From Enemella dayhoffiae (GTDB lineage Bacteria; Actinomycetota; Actinomycetes; Propionibacteriales; Propionibacteriaceae), in assembly GCF_002250625.1 (NCBI RefSeq), contig NZ_NMVQ01000034.1, positions 1-64,000 on the forward strand: a stretch of 64,000 nt of DNA. Direction: 5' to 3'. The notes beneath the pieces are model-generated. The model made no database searches. It was not told the origin of the DNA and was given only the letters and a program-made list of their open reading frames with translations. A program made the position numbers and the translations under genes. Below, piece after piece: positions 44,655 through 58,761 of this stretch (positions within the stretch are counted from its first letter, which is position 1; each line of letters begins with the position of its first letter).

Positions 44655-45848
44655 ATGACAGAGACCACCTCAGCCCTCGACCAGGCCATGCTGCGCGATG
44701 TGCTCGGCCACTACCCGACGGGCGTCGTCCTGGTGACCGGTGTGGCACCGGACGGGGAGCTTCTGGCGATGATCGTGGGCACGTTCACCTCCGTCTCGTT
44801 GGATCCGCCACTGGTCGCCTTCCTGCCGCAGCGCAGCTCGCGCACCTTCAGCCGGCTCCAGGAGTGCGAGTCGCTGTGCATCAACGTGCTGGCCGGTGAC
44901 CAGGAGGACGCCTGTCGCAGCATCGTGTCGCGACGGGAGAACAAGTTCGTCGGGCTGGACTGGTTCCCATCCCCCTCCGGCGACCCAGTGCTGGCGGGAT
45001 CTGTTGCCTGGATGGACGTCCGGCTGGAGTCAACCATCGACGCGGGCGACCACTGGATCGCCATGTGCCGGGTGCTGGACATGGCCGTGCACAACCCGGT
45101 GGCACCGCTGATCTTCTTCCAGCGCGGTTATGGCAGCTTCGTCATCCCGTCGTTGGTGGCGCGGATGGACGACGGCATCATCTCGGCGGTGCAGAGCGCC
45201 GCGGTGGCCCGCGAAGACCTGCAGCACCTGGCCAACCACATCGGTTGCGAGGTGTCGCTGCTGACCGCGGTGAACCGGGACGAGCTGGCCGCGGTCGCCT
45301 CCGCTGTGGGTCCCGGCGTCCGAACCGGGGAGGGACTCGGGGAACGGGTCCCGATGGTTCCCCCCATCGGCGATACCTACATGTGTCATGCCAGTGCGGA
45401 AGACCAGGCGTACTGGCTGGCCAAGGCCACTGGCGCCTCCGAGGAGCAGCAGCAGACCTTTGTGGACAGGATGGAGTTCTGCCGCCGGGAGGGATACCTC
45501 GTCTCCTACCTTCCCCCCGGTGACCGGGAACAGGCGTACGCCGGCATGCACCATGCGGCCCACCTGTACGCCAGTGGGCGGCTCACCCCCCAGCAGGAAC
45601 GCGAGGTACGCGCCCGCATCCACAGCTCCCAGGTCGACTACTCCCCGCGGGAGCTACAGGACGATCAGCGCTACGACATCGGATCGGTGGTGCTCCCCCT
45701 GGGGCAGCGCGAAGGGTCCGAGAATCTCACCCTGCGACTCGCACAGCTGCCGCCGAAGGCGCCGGGGCACCAGGTCCGAGGCTGGATCGAGCACGCCCGC
45801 GCCACCGCGGACCGGATCGCCGAGAGCCTGGCCGCGCAGAGCGACTGA
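44655..45848 (+). CDS. Flavin reductase fused to an IclR-like effector-binding domain (IacG-like)
   Basis: 397 residues, AGGAG before the ATG. The first ~160 residues are an HpaC/ActVB-type flavin reductase: MLRDVLGHYPTGVVLVTGVA, GTFTSVSLDPPLVAFLPQRSS, ESLCINVLAGDQEDACR, HWIAMCRVLDMAVHNPVAPLIFFQRGYG. The remaining ~230 lack a DNA-binding part but resemble the C-terminal ligand domain of IclR regulators: HIGCEVSLLTAVNRDELAAVASA, LGERVPMVPPIGDTYMCHAS, then FVDRMEFCRREGYLVSYLPP. So a reduced-flavin supplier for IacA carries its own small-molecule sensor, possibly gating reductase activity by substrate. It lies after the permease and terminator and is the last island gene before ligA. Confidence 0.8.
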   Translation: MTETTSALDQAMLRDVLGHYPTGVVLVTGVAPDGELLAMIVGTFTSVSLDPPLVAFLPQRSSRTFSRLQECESLCINVLAGDQEDACRSIVSRRENKFVGLDWFPSPSGDPVLAGSVAWMDVRLESTIDAGDHWIAMCRVLDMAVHNPVAPLIFFQRGYGSFVIPSLVARMDDGIISAVQSAAVAREDLQHLANHIGCEVSLLTAVNRDELAAVASAVGPGVRTGEGLGERVPMVPPIGDTYMCHASAEDQAYWLAKATGASEEQQQTFVDRMEFCRREGYLVSYLPPGDREQAYAGMHHAAHLYASGRLTPQQEREVRARIHSSQVDYSPRELQDDQRYDIGSVVLPLGQREGSENLTLRLAQLPPKAPGHQVRGWIEHARATADRIAESLAAQSD

Positions 45849-45860
45849 GGCTCGCCTGCC

Positions 45861-49073
<3,213 letters not shown>

Positions 49074-49074
<1 letters not shown>

Positions 49075-50144
49075 CAGAGCGTGGCCGCGATGGTGGCGCT
49101 GCCGATCACCCGATCGCCGGCATAGCCGACGACGGCCTGGCCGGGGGCGATACCGCGGACGGGACGGTCCAGGCGGACCCGCAGCCCGTCGGCGTCGGCG
49201 CGGAACTCCGCCGGCATCGGTTCGCCGTGCGCGCGCACCTGGGCGACCCCGGTCCACTCCCCCACCGGCCGCTCGGTCCAGGTGGTGCGGATGCCGCGGA
49301 TCTCCTGCCTCGACAGCGATTCCTCGGGCCCGACGGTGACGGTGTTGTCCACCACCGACAGATTGAGCACATAGCGCGGACGCCCGTCGGCGGCCGGCGT
49401 CCCCAGGCGCAGCCCGCGGCGCTGCCCGACGGTGAAGTGGTGCGCCCCGTCGTGTTCGCCGACCTTGGCACCGGTCTCGTCGACCACGTCACCGGCGCGG
49501 GTGCCGAGCCGGCGGTCCAGGAAGCCGGCGGTGTCACCGTCGGGGATGAAGCAGATGTCGTGCGAGTCGGGCTTGCTGGCCACCCGCAGCCCGCGGGCGG
49601 CCGCCTCCTCGCGCACCTCGGACTTGAGCGATTCGCCCAACGGGAACAGCGAATGCCGCAGCTGGTGCTGGTCGAGCACGCCGAGCACATAGGACTGGTC
49701 CTTGCCCGGGTCGACCGCGCGGTGCAACTGCACCTGGCCGTCCGCCCCGGTGCTCAATCGGGCGTAGTGGCCGGTGGCCACCGCGTCGAACCCGAGCGCG
49801 AGTCCGCGCTCCAGCACGGCGGCGAACTTGATCTTCTCGTTGCAGCGCAGGCACGGGTTCGGCGTACGCCCGGCGGCGTATTCGGCGACGAAGTCGTCCA
49901 CCACGTCAGCGGAGAACCGGTCGCTCAGGTCCCAGACATAGAACGGGATGCCGAGCCGATCGGCCGCCCGCCGCGCGTCGTGGGCGTCCTCCTTGGAGCA
50001 GCAGCCGCGGGCCCCGGAGCGGAACGACTGCGGGTTCTTCGACAGGGCGAGGTGCATCCCGGTGACCTCGTGACCGGCGTCGACCAGGCGCGCGGCGGCC
50101 ACCGCGGAGTCCACTCCCCCGGACATCGCTGCCAGCACCTTCAC
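49074..50144 (-). CDS. mnmA: tRNA-specific 2-thiouridylase
   Basis: 356 residues. I chose the GTG at 50144 because GGGAGG ends 7 nt upstream and the protein then begins [20 protein letters not shown], matching the family; a GTG at 50153 would add three residues. It thiolates U34 of Lys, Glu and Gln tRNAs. Motifs: the ATP PP-loop SGGVDS, an unusual Cys-rich [19 protein letters not shown], the nucleophile region [33 protein letters not shown] and the second catalytic Cys in [11 protein letters not shown]. Sulfur probably comes from the cysteine desulfurase encoded 90 bp upstream on the same strand. Confidence 0.95.
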
Positions 50145-50234
50145 CTCGGTCACCTCCCTGGATCTCCCGCTCGTTCGGACCGCCCAAGCCTACCCGGTCC
50201 CGACTTGTCAGTGGTTATCCCCGGTCCCCGGCCC

Positions 50235-51371
50235 TCAGCGGGCGGCCCGGGCCCGCGAGACCACGGCCGGTAACACGGCGAGCAGGGCGTCCACGTCGGC
50301 CTCGGTGCTCGCCCAGCCCAGCGAGAACCGCAGCGACTCGGTGGCCCGGTCCTCGTCGTGGCCCAGCGCCAGCAGCACGTCACTGGGCCGCGTCACCCCG
50401 GCCGAGCAGGCCGAACCGGCCGAACAGTCGATCCCAGCGCCGTCGAGCAGCATCAGCAGGTCGTCGGAGCGGCACCCGGGGAACCACACGTTGACGATCG
50501 CCGCCGACCCCGGCCCGCCGTTCACCCGGGCGTCCTCGGGCAGGCCGGCGAGCAGCCGCTCCCGCAGCCCGGCCAACCGGGCCTCCTCGGTCTTCCGCTC
50601 GGTGACGGCGGCGTGCACCGCTGCAGCGAATCCGGCGGCCAGTGCCGGGGCGGCGGTGCCCGAGCGCAGGTCGCGTTCCTGGCCGCCGCCGAAGGCGTAC
50701 GCCCGAAGCGGCAGTTCCCGGCGTACCAGCAGCGCCCCCAGCCCCACCGGACCGCCGACCTTGTGCCCGGTCACGGTGAGCAGGTCCAGCCCCGAACCGG
50801 CGAAGTCGACCGGCAGGTGTCCGAGCGCCTGCACGCCGTCGCTGTGCACCCACGACCCGGCGGTCCGCGCCGCGTCGACCACCGCCGCGAGGTCCTGGGC
50901 CACCCCGAGCTCGTTGTTCACCCACATCACCGTGGTCAGCAGCGTGGGCACTTCCAGCAGGGCCGCGAGCGCCTCAGGATCCAGCCGGCCATCGGCCCCC
51001 ACCGGGCAGCGGGCGACGTCGGCCCCCTCGGCGGCCAGCGCGGCCAGCGTGTCGGCCACGGCGGGGTGCTCGATGGTGCTGCTGACCAGACGTTCGCGAA
51101 GTCCGATCCGCCCGGTCGGCCGGGCCCGCCAGGCGCCCTGCACGGCCAGGTTGTCCGCCTCCGTCCCGCCGGAGGTGAACACCACCTCCACCGGGTCACA
51201 GCCCAGGTCGGCGGCCAGCTGGTCGCGGGCGTCCTCCAGCACCGCCCGCAGCCGTCGCCCCGACCCGTGCAGCGAGGACGCGTTGCCGGTCAGCTGCAGG
51301 GTCTCGGTGATCGCGGCGTACGCCTCCGGCCGCATCGGTGCGGTGGCCGCGTTGTCCAGGTAGTGCCTCAT
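50235..51371 (-). CDS. iscS: Cysteine desulfurase (IscS/NifS type)
   Basis: 378 residues from ATG at 51371. It removes sulfur from cysteine with PLP and forms a persulfide. Motifs: YLDNAATAPMRPE, FTSGGTEADNLAVQGA, SSTIEHPAVADTL, WVNNELGVAQDL, the PLP lysine in LTVTGHKVGGPVGLGALLVR, and the mobile-loop Cys in CSAGSACSAGVTRPSDVLLALG. It precedes mnmA as in mycobacteria, consistent with supplying sulfur for tRNA thiolation. The start shares one base with the stop of the flavoprotein gene upstream. Confidence 0.95.
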   Translation of the reverse strand: MRHYLDNAATAPMRPEAYAAITETLQLTGNASSLHGSGRRLRAVLEDARDQLAADLGCDPVEVVFTSGGTEADNLAVQGAWRARPTGRIGLRERLVSSTIEHPAVADTLAALAAEGADVARCPVGADGRLDPEALAALLEVPTLLTTVMWVNNELGVAQDLAAVVDAARTAGSWVHSDGVQALGHLPVDFAGSGLDLLTVTGHKVGGPVGLGALLVRRELPLRAYAFGGGQERDLRSGTAAPALAAGFAAAVHAAVTERKTEEARLAGLRERLLAGLPEDARVNGGPGSAAIVNVWFPGCRSDDLLMLLDGAGIDCSAGSACSAGVTRPSDVLLALGHDEDRATESLRFSLGWASTEADVDALLAVLPAVVSRARAAR

Positions 51372-51994
51372 CAGTAGAGGGTCCTGCGCTGGCGCTGGTC
51401 GAGGGCGGCGTCGTATGCCTCCCGCTCCGCCCGGTCGAAACCGCCGGCCGCCTCGGTGAACATCCCGGCGGTCGGCAGTACGCCTCGGGGCACCTGTGAC
51501 TCGACGTCCCACAGCCGGGACCGCTTCATCGCCCGTGCGCACTGGAAATAGACCCGCTCGACCGTCACGACGATCACGCTGGCCGGCCGCTTCCCCTGCA
51601 TGATGTGGGATTCGAGCAGTTCGGGGTCGACGGACAGGTGGGCCCGGCCGCGCACCCGGACGCACTCCTCGACGCCCGGCACGACGAAGATCAGCCCGAT
51701 CCGGTCGTCGGCGAGCAGGTTGCGCAGGGTGTCCAGCCGGTTGTTGCCGCGCCGGTCAGGAATCTCCAGGGTGTGCTTATCGCGGACCCGCACGAAACCG
51801 GGCGCATCCCCACGTGGGGAGTTGTCCAGACCGCCGTCGCCGATGGTGCTGACCACGCAGAACGGCGAGGCGCCGATCCAGCGGGCGTACAACGGCGAGA
51901 TCCGGTCGAGCTCCTTCGCGATGGAGGGCCCGACCGGCTCGTTCGGATAGTGCTCGCGCAGTTGGTCGAGGGTGCTGATCCGCTGATCGCTCAC
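51371..51994 (-). CDS. MSMEG_1061-family FMN-dependent PPOX-type flavoprotein
   Basis: 207 residues. A split-barrel pyridoxamine-oxidase-like domain: [69 protein letters not shown], then [14 protein letters not shown] and [15 protein letters not shown]. The SPRGDxPGFV and PDRxGNxRxDTLxN patterns identify the MSMEG_1061 subgroup. It binds FMN or F420; the substrate is unknown. It is translationally coupled to iscS through TGATG. Confidence 0.9.
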   Translation of the reverse strand: MSDQRISTLDQLREHYPNEPVGPSIAKELDRISPLYARWIGASPFCVVSTIGDGGLDNSPRGDAPGFVRVRDKHTLEIPDRRGNNRLDTLRNLLADDRIGLIFVVPGVEECVRVRGRAHLSVDPELLESHIMQGKRPASVIVVTVERVYFQCARAMKRSRLWDVESQVPRGVLPTAGMFTEAAGGFDRAEREAYDAALDQRQRRTLY

Positions 51995-52012
51995 ACGAGC
52001 AGCGTACGCCGC

Positions 52013-52957
52013 TCAGGCGCGCTTGGCCTTGACACCCTCGACGACGGCGGGCAGCACCTTGTGCAGGTCGCCGACGATACCGAGGTCGGTCAGCTCGAAG
52101 ATCGGCGCCTCATCGTCCTTGTTGACCGCGACGATCGCCTTGGAGGTCTGCATGCCGGCCCGGTGCTGGATGGCCCCGGAGATGCCGTTGGCGATGTAGA
52201 GCTGCGGGGACACCGTCTTCCCGGTCTGGCCGACCTGGTAGCTGTGCGGGTACCAGCCGGAGTCGACCGCGGCGCGGGAGGCGCCCACGGCGGCTCCGAG
52301 TGCGTCGGCCAGGGCCTCGACCTCGGAGAAGTCGCCCCCGGTACCGCGGCCACCGGAGACCACGATCGCGGCCTCGGTGAGCTCGGGACGGCTGGACGCC
52401 TTCTTCTCCTCCGAGGCGGTGACGCTCGCCTGCCGGAAGCTCTCGTCCAGCTCGAACTCCAGCGGCTCCACGGTGCCGGCCGCGGCCTGCGGCTCGGGCG
52501 CCAGCGAGTTGGGCTTGACAGTGACGATCGGCAGACCGGTGTTGGTGTTCGCCTGCACCTTCCAGTTGCCGGCGAACACCGACTGCACGGTGCCCCCGTC
52601 GGCGTCGATGTCGACGGCGTCGGTGATCAGGCCGGTCTCCAGCTTGACCGCCAGCCGGCCGGCGACCTCCTTGTTGTCCAGCCCCGAGGACAGCAGCACC
52701 GCGACCGGCTCGGCGAGCGCCACGGCGGTCAGCAGGGCGTCCACCTTGGGCGCGACAAGGTACTTCTCCAGGCTCTCGTCGGTGGCCTCATAGACGGTTT
52801 CGGCGCCATATTCGCCGAGCTTGGCGGCGGCCTCACCGGCCTGGCCGAAGACCACCGCGACGGGCGTACCGATGCGACGGGCGAGGGTCAGCAGTTCCAG
52901 GGTCGGCTTGCTGACCTGGCCGTCGGTGACCTCGGCGAGAACGACTACGTTCGACAT
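52013..52957 (-). CDS. etfA: Electron transfer flavoprotein alpha subunit
   Basis: 314 residues. N-terminal domain I ([24 protein letters not shown]) and a C-terminal FAD domain with [44 protein letters not shown] and [24 protein letters not shown], diagnostic of EtfA/FixB. With EtfB it accepts electrons from acyl-CoA and other dehydrogenases. It lies 24 bp after etfB. GAGGAG precedes the ATG. Confidence 0.96.
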   Translation of the reverse strand: MSNVVVLAEVTDGQVSKPTLELLTLARRIGTPVAVVFGQAGEAAAKLGEYGAETVYEATDESLEKYLVAPKVDALLTAVALAEPVAVLLSSGLDNKEVAGRLAVKLETGLITDAVDIDADGGTVQSVFAGNWKVQANTNTGLPIVTVKPNSLAPEPQAAAGTVEPLEFELDESFRQASVTASEEKKASSRPELTEAAIVVSGGRGTGGDFSEVEALADALGAAVGASRAAVDSGWYPHSYQVGQTGKTVSPQLYIANGISGAIQHRAGMQTSKAIVAVNKDDEAPIFELTDLGIVGDLHKVLPAVVEGVKAKRA

Positions 52958-52981
52958 GGGTTTCTCCTCGTTCTCTCGGGC

Positions 52982-53764
52982 TCAGATGTACTTGCCGGCG
53001 GACAGGAACTCGACCAGCGCCTCGGCGCCGCTGCCGTCCTCGTCGGTGACCTTCTTGCCGGCCTCCTTGGGCGGGCGGGGGGTCGTGTCGACAACCTTCG
53101 TGTACGCCGCAGCCAGCCCGACGGTGCTCGGGTCGACCTCGAGATCGGCCAAGGTCCACTGCTCGACGGGCTTCTTCTTGGCGGCCATGATCCCCTTCAT
53201 CGAGGGGTAGCGGGCCTCGCCGGACTGGTCGGTGACCGAGACCACGGCGGGCAGCGTGGCCTCGATGGTCTGGGAGGCGGTGTCGCCGTCGCGGCGGATG
53301 GACACCGTGTCGCCGTCCACCTTGAGGTCGACGCCGAAGGTGACCGCCGGCCACTCGAGCCGCTCGGCGAGCATCGCAGGCACGACGCCCATGGCGCCGT
53401 CGGTGGAGGCCATCCCGCAGATCACCAGGTCGGGCTGCACCTTGCGGACCACGGCGGCCAGGATGGCGCTGGTGGCCAGCGCGTCGGAGCCGTGGATCGC
53501 CTCGTCGTTCACGTGTACGCCGGAGGTGCAGCCCATCTGCAGGGCCTTCTTGATCGCATCGGCGGCGTCGTCGGGGCCGATGGTGACCGCGACCACCTCG
53601 ACCTCGCTGCCGCCCTCGGCGACCTGGAGGGACTGCTCGACCGCATATTCGTCGAGCTCCGAGAGCAGTCCGTCGGCCGCGGCCCGATCGACGGTGCCGT
53701 CGTCGGCGAACTTCCGCTCGCCGGTGGCATCCGGCACATGCTTGACCAGCGTGACGATCTTCAT
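52982..53764 (-). CDS. etfB: Electron transfer flavoprotein beta subunit
   Basis: 260 residues: MKIVTLVKHVPDATGERKFA, LDEYAVEQSLQVAEGG, VTIGPDDAADAIKKALQMG, LVICGMASTDGAMGVVPAMLAERL, and a C-terminal AAKKKPVEQWTLADL typical of EtfB/FixA, which binds AMP. First gene of the pair; GGAGAG immediately precedes the ATG. The etf genes are conserved neighbours of iscS/mnmA in mycobacteria, so this section reflects ancestral actinobacterial order. Confidence 0.96.
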   Translation of the reverse strand: MKIVTLVKHVPDATGERKFADDGTVDRAAADGLLSELDEYAVEQSLQVAEGGSEVEVVAVTIGPDDAADAIKKALQMGCTSGVHVNDEAIHGSDALATSAILAAVVRKVQPDLVICGMASTDGAMGVVPAMLAERLEWPAVTFGVDLKVDGDTVSIRRDGDTASQTIEATLPAVVSVTDQSGEARYPSMKGIMAAKKKPVEQWTLADLEVDPSTVGLAAAYTKVVDTTPRPPKEAGKKVTDEDGSGAEALVEFLSAGKYI

Positions 53765-53865
53765 CTCTCTCCACTTCTCTGTGTGAAATCCAGGCTCATG
53801 GTAGTGAAACCCGCGGTCGGCTTCGGGCCGCGTCCAATATTACCCGTGGGTAACCAGGTCGCAAG

Positions 53866-54684
53866 TCAACGGCCGAGGAACTTGGCCTTCGCCTTGTCGA
53901 CGAACGCCTGCATGCCGATCCGGCGGTCCTCGGTGCCGAACAGCGCGCTGAACCACGACTTCTCAAGCTGCAGGCCGGTGACCAGATCGACCTCGCCGCC
54001 GCGGTCCACCAGCGCCTTCGCCGCGCGCAGCGCCACGGCCGGGCCGCCGACGAACTGCCTCGCCCAGTCCAGGGCGGCCTGCTGCACCTCCCCGGCCGGC
54101 AGCACCCGCTCCACCAGCCCGATCCGCTCGGCCTCCTCGGCGCCGACCATCCGGCCGGTGAAGATCAGGTCCTTGGCCCGGGCCGAGCCGACCAGCCGGG
54201 CCAACCGCTGGGTCCCGCCGAGCCCGGGCACCAGGCCAAGGGTGATCTCGGGCAGACCGAGCTTGGCGTCCTCGGCCGCGAAGCGGACGTCGCAGACCAG
54301 CGCCAGCTCCAGTCCGCCGCCCAGGGCGTACCCGTTGACCGCGGCGATGGTCGGTTTGGGCAGTCGGGCCAACTGCTCGAACGCGTCGTGCATGGCGTCG
54401 ATCTCGGCGGTCATCTCCGCCTGACCCATGTTCAGCATCTGCTTGATGTCGGCGCCGGCGGCGAACACCTTCTCACCCCCGGTGACCACCACGGCCGCGA
54501 CGTCGTCGCGGCCGGCGGCCTCCCGGGCGCAGCGGCCGATGGCCAACTGGATACCGAGGTCGAGCGGGTTCATCTTCGGCCGGTCCACGCGGAGTACGCC
54601 GATCCCGTCGGCGACCTCCAGGCGTACGAACTCGTTTCCGGAATCGAACGCGTTGGTAAACTGCGCCCCCTGAGGTTCAGTCAT
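53866..54684 (-). CDS. Enoyl-CoA hydratase/isomerase family protein
   Basis: 272 residues. Crotonase fold: DGIGVLRVDRPKMNPLDLGIQ, GEKVFAAGADIKQML (oxyanion hole), VNGYALGGGLELALVCDVRFAAEDAKLGLPEITLGLVPGLGGTQRLARLVG with two catalytic Glu (GGGLELALV and LPEITLGL), and LVERVLPAGEV. Both Glu residues are present, so hydratase activity is likely. It lies 101 bp upstream of etfB on the same strand, matching a shared role in acyl-CoA oxidation, but the substrate chain length cannot be told. Confidence 0.92.
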   Translation of the reverse strand: MTEPQGAQFTNAFDSGNEFVRLEVADGIGVLRVDRPKMNPLDLGIQLAIGRCAREAAGRDDVAAVVVTGGEKVFAAGADIKQMLNMGQAEMTAEIDAMHDAFEQLARLPKPTIAAVNGYALGGGLELALVCDVRFAAEDAKLGLPEITLGLVPGLGGTQRLARLVGSARAKDLIFTGRMVGAEEAERIGLVERVLPAGEVQQAALDWARQFVGGPAVALRAAKALVDRGGEVDLVTGLQLEKSWFSALFGTEDRRIGMQAFVDKAKAKFLGR

Positions 54685-54845
54685 GGCCCGAGTCTAGTGG
54701 CCGCCGCGGCGCGCCGGTGAGGCCCCCGGATTGGCGTCGGTGGTGCACAATGTGGTGCTGCATGCCGCACAAGCGGCGTCACCCACAAAGTCGCGCGGGC
54801 ACCCGTATGGGCCCCCGCCGGCCGCCCGAGCAGGAGGAACAGGAA

Positions 54846-56954
<2,109 letters not shown>

Positions 56955-56970
56955 GCCTCGCCAGGTTGCT

Positions 56971-56993
56971 TGACCCTCACCTTTCGTCAGGGC
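56971..56993 (+). promoter_or_regulatory. MerR-type operator candidate
   Basis: GACCCT at 56972-56977 and AGGGCT at 56989-56994 (the arms CCCT and AGGG are exact complements) flank an 11-bp spacer and start inside a TTGACC -35 hexamer (56970-56975). Long-spaced dyads of this kind between -35 and -10 are typical operators of MerR regulators. It lies 36-58 bp upstream of the merR ATG, suggesting autoregulation. Confidence 0.5.
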
Positions 56994-57029
56994 TGACCGT
57001 ATTGGTAGCCACCAACGAGAGGATCACTG

Positions 57030-57908
57030 ATGCGAGAACTGACCATCGGCGAGTTCGCCCTGCAGACCGGAATCACCCAGCGCGCGCTGCGCCTGTATGA
57101 CGAGCGCGGCATCCTGGTGCCGGCCGCGGTCGACCCGTTCAACGGCTATCGCCGCTATTCCCCCAGCCAGGTGAGGACGGGTCATCTGGTCAAGGCCCTG
57201 CGCGAGGCTGGGGTGCCGATGGCCGAGCTGGTCGACCTCGACGCGTTCTCGGTGGCCGAACACCGGCAACGGCTGCAGCTCCGTCGGGATGCCGAGGACC
57301 AGGCGCTCGCCCTGGCCGAGGTGATCGACGGTTTCGACCCGGGCGACTGGCCGGTGACGGAGCGTGCGGCCGAGCCCCAGGCCTGGGTGGGGATGACGGT
57401 GGCGATCGGCGTCCCGGACGACGCCAGCTCCGATGAAGCCCTGGCCGAGCTCGAGGACGTCGAGGCGGCGAACTCCTGTTTCGGCGCCATGTTCACGTGG
57501 TTGGCCGACCACTCGGCCAGGCCCAACGGGTCGTGGTGGACCGCCATGGGCGAGGGGCGGGAAGCAGGGAGCATCGCGTTGTCACTGTGCTGGCCGATCC
57601 CGCGCGAATTGGCCGTCGGCGAACTGGCCGAGTTGGGGACCGCGACCAGAAAGGCTGTGTCCGCCCCGTTGGCCGACAGGATGAGTGCGGTGTCGGGAGT
57701 GCTCCCCCGCCGGCGAGAACTGGCCTGCCGCGCGGACCTCCCCGAGGGAGATGCCGAGCCAGCCGCGCTGATGGCGGCGGGGCTGGGGCCGGCTCTGGCT
57801 CTGGAAGCATATGAGTCCGAGCACTGCCTTTCGGCGATCGGGCGTACGCTGCGCCAGGTCGGCAGCGACGGGACCGCCCACGAACTGGTGCTCGACGTGA
57901 CTCCCTGA
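57030..57908 (+). CDS. MerR-family transcriptional regulator
   Basis: 292 residues. N-terminal winged HTH: LTIGEFALQTGITQRALRLYDERGILVPAAVDPFNGYRRYSPSQV, then a helix KALREAGVPMAELVDL. A dimerisation helix of about 30 residues (VAEHRQRLQLRRDAEDQALALAEVI) is followed by an unrecognised ~190-residue C-terminal domain containing several Trp and Cys (NSCFGAMFTWL, CWPIPREL, RRELACRADLPE, SEHCLSAIG), probably the effector domain. The target is not evident: flanking genes are glgX and a convergent secreted protein, so autoregulation is the only supported guess. Confidence 0.88.
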   Translation: MRELTIGEFALQTGITQRALRLYDERGILVPAAVDPFNGYRRYSPSQVRTGHLVKALREAGVPMAELVDLDAFSVAEHRQRLQLRRDAEDQALALAEVIDGFDPGDWPVTERAAEPQAWVGMTVAIGVPDDASSDEALAELEDVEAANSCFGAMFTWLADHSARPNGSWWTAMGEGREAGSIALSLCWPIPRELAVGELAELGTATRKAVSAPLADRMSAVSGVLPRRRELACRADLPEGDAEPAALMAAGLGPALALEAYESEHCLSAIGRTLRQVGSDGTAHELVLDVTP

Positions 57909-57928
57909 GGGCGGCCGATCAGCCGCCC
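57909..57928. terminator. Bidirectional hairpin terminator
   Basis: GGGCGGC (57909-57915), loop CGATCA and GCCGCCC (57922-57928) form a perfect 7-bp stem between the convergent merR gene and the secreted-protein gene. The 3' arm includes the last codons of the latter. Confidence 0.65.
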
Positions 57929-58761
57929 GTGCGGACCGACACCAACTCACCCACCGGAAGCCGCATCGTCGGACCAACCCGCTCCAACGGCAACGTGCCC
58001 GTCTGACCCAACCCCGACCACGTCACCTCCCAAAACGTCGTCGCCGACACCGCATAGCTGCCGCCCTTCGGCGACGGCCTCAGATACCGATGACCACAAC
58101 TCGGGGATGGGGCGGCCGGAGCCACCCCCGAGTGATAGGGAGTGGTCCACCCACAGAACTTCACTGTCCCATCACCCAGATCAAACCGCGTGCTCGTCCG
58201 ACGCGCCGACAGCATCAGCGTGATCCCCTGCTCAGTCACCGTCGCGTCATACCGATCCTGACCCTCGGCCCACAACCACAACGGATAACCCACCACCGCC
58301 ATCTTCCACTCATTCACAGACGGATCCGGCCCCACCCGCGCCACCGGCGCCGGCACCCGCAGTTGCAACACCGCCCGCTGCGCCACCACCCGAGGATCCG
58401 GCGGAGGAGGAACCACCGCCCCCGGAGCCGCCACGGCCGGATCGGGAACCCACTGTTCGCACGAAACTCCGGGCTCAGGAATACACGGCGGTCCAGCTGC
58501 CATTGCGGACTGGCCGTTCGAACTCGGACGCACCTTGTCGCGATCGCCCGACCCGGGCGGGTTGTATCGCGTATCTGGAGGTGGGACGGACACCGGCGAT
58601 GTGGCATCTTCACCCGTCAACCGGGCACCCGTGGGAGTGAGCTCCGCCGTAGTCGCACCCTTGTTTCCTCCCTTACCCTGCGGTCCCGCGGCCTCGGCAG
58701 GAGCCGTTCCTCCCAGCAGGATCAGTGCGAGCGGCACGGCTCCAAGGCTCACCAGTCGCAT
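57919..58761 (-). CDS. Secreted protein of unknown function
   Basis: 280 residues from ATG at 58761; a longer frame to 58839 has no plausible N-terminus. A signal peptide (RLVSLGAVPLALILLGGTAPAEAA) ends near residue 25. The mature part starts low-complexity and Pro-rich, then has PCIPEPGVSCEQWVPDPA, a repetitive V/P/A linker, WKMAVVGYPLWLWAEGQDRYDATVTEQGITLMLSARRTSTRFDLGDGTVKFCGW and a terminal SYAVSATTFWEVTWSGLG. Domains of this type are common in actinobacterial secreted proteins that accompany a lipoprotein, as here. The gene overlaps the lipoprotein gene by 13 bp and probably acts with it. Confidence 0.75.
   Translation of the reverse strand: MRLVSLGAVPLALILLGGTAPAEAAGPQGKGGNKGATTAELTPTGARLTGEDATSPVSVPPPDTRYNPPGSGDRDKVRPSSNGQSAMAAGPPCIPEPGVSCEQWVPDPAVAAPGAVVPPPPDPRVVAQRAVLQLRVPAPVARVGPDPSVNEWKMAVVGYPLWLWAEGQDRYDATVTEQGITLMLSARRTSTRFDLGDGTVKFCGWTTPYHSGVAPAAPSPSCGHRYLRPSPKGGSYAVSATTFWEVTWSGLGQTGTLPLERVGPTMRLPVGELVSVRTGG

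Noticed and set aside
51605-54424. 939-codon plus-strand frame opposite the flavoprotein, etfA, etfB and the enoyl-CoA hydratase
   Set aside because: It crosses four real genes on the other strand and has no recognisable domain.
54685-54845. Short open frame and possible leader before glgX
   Set aside because: No conserved peptide or clear attenuator was visible. There is a GC-rich upstream region only, so no feature is claimed.
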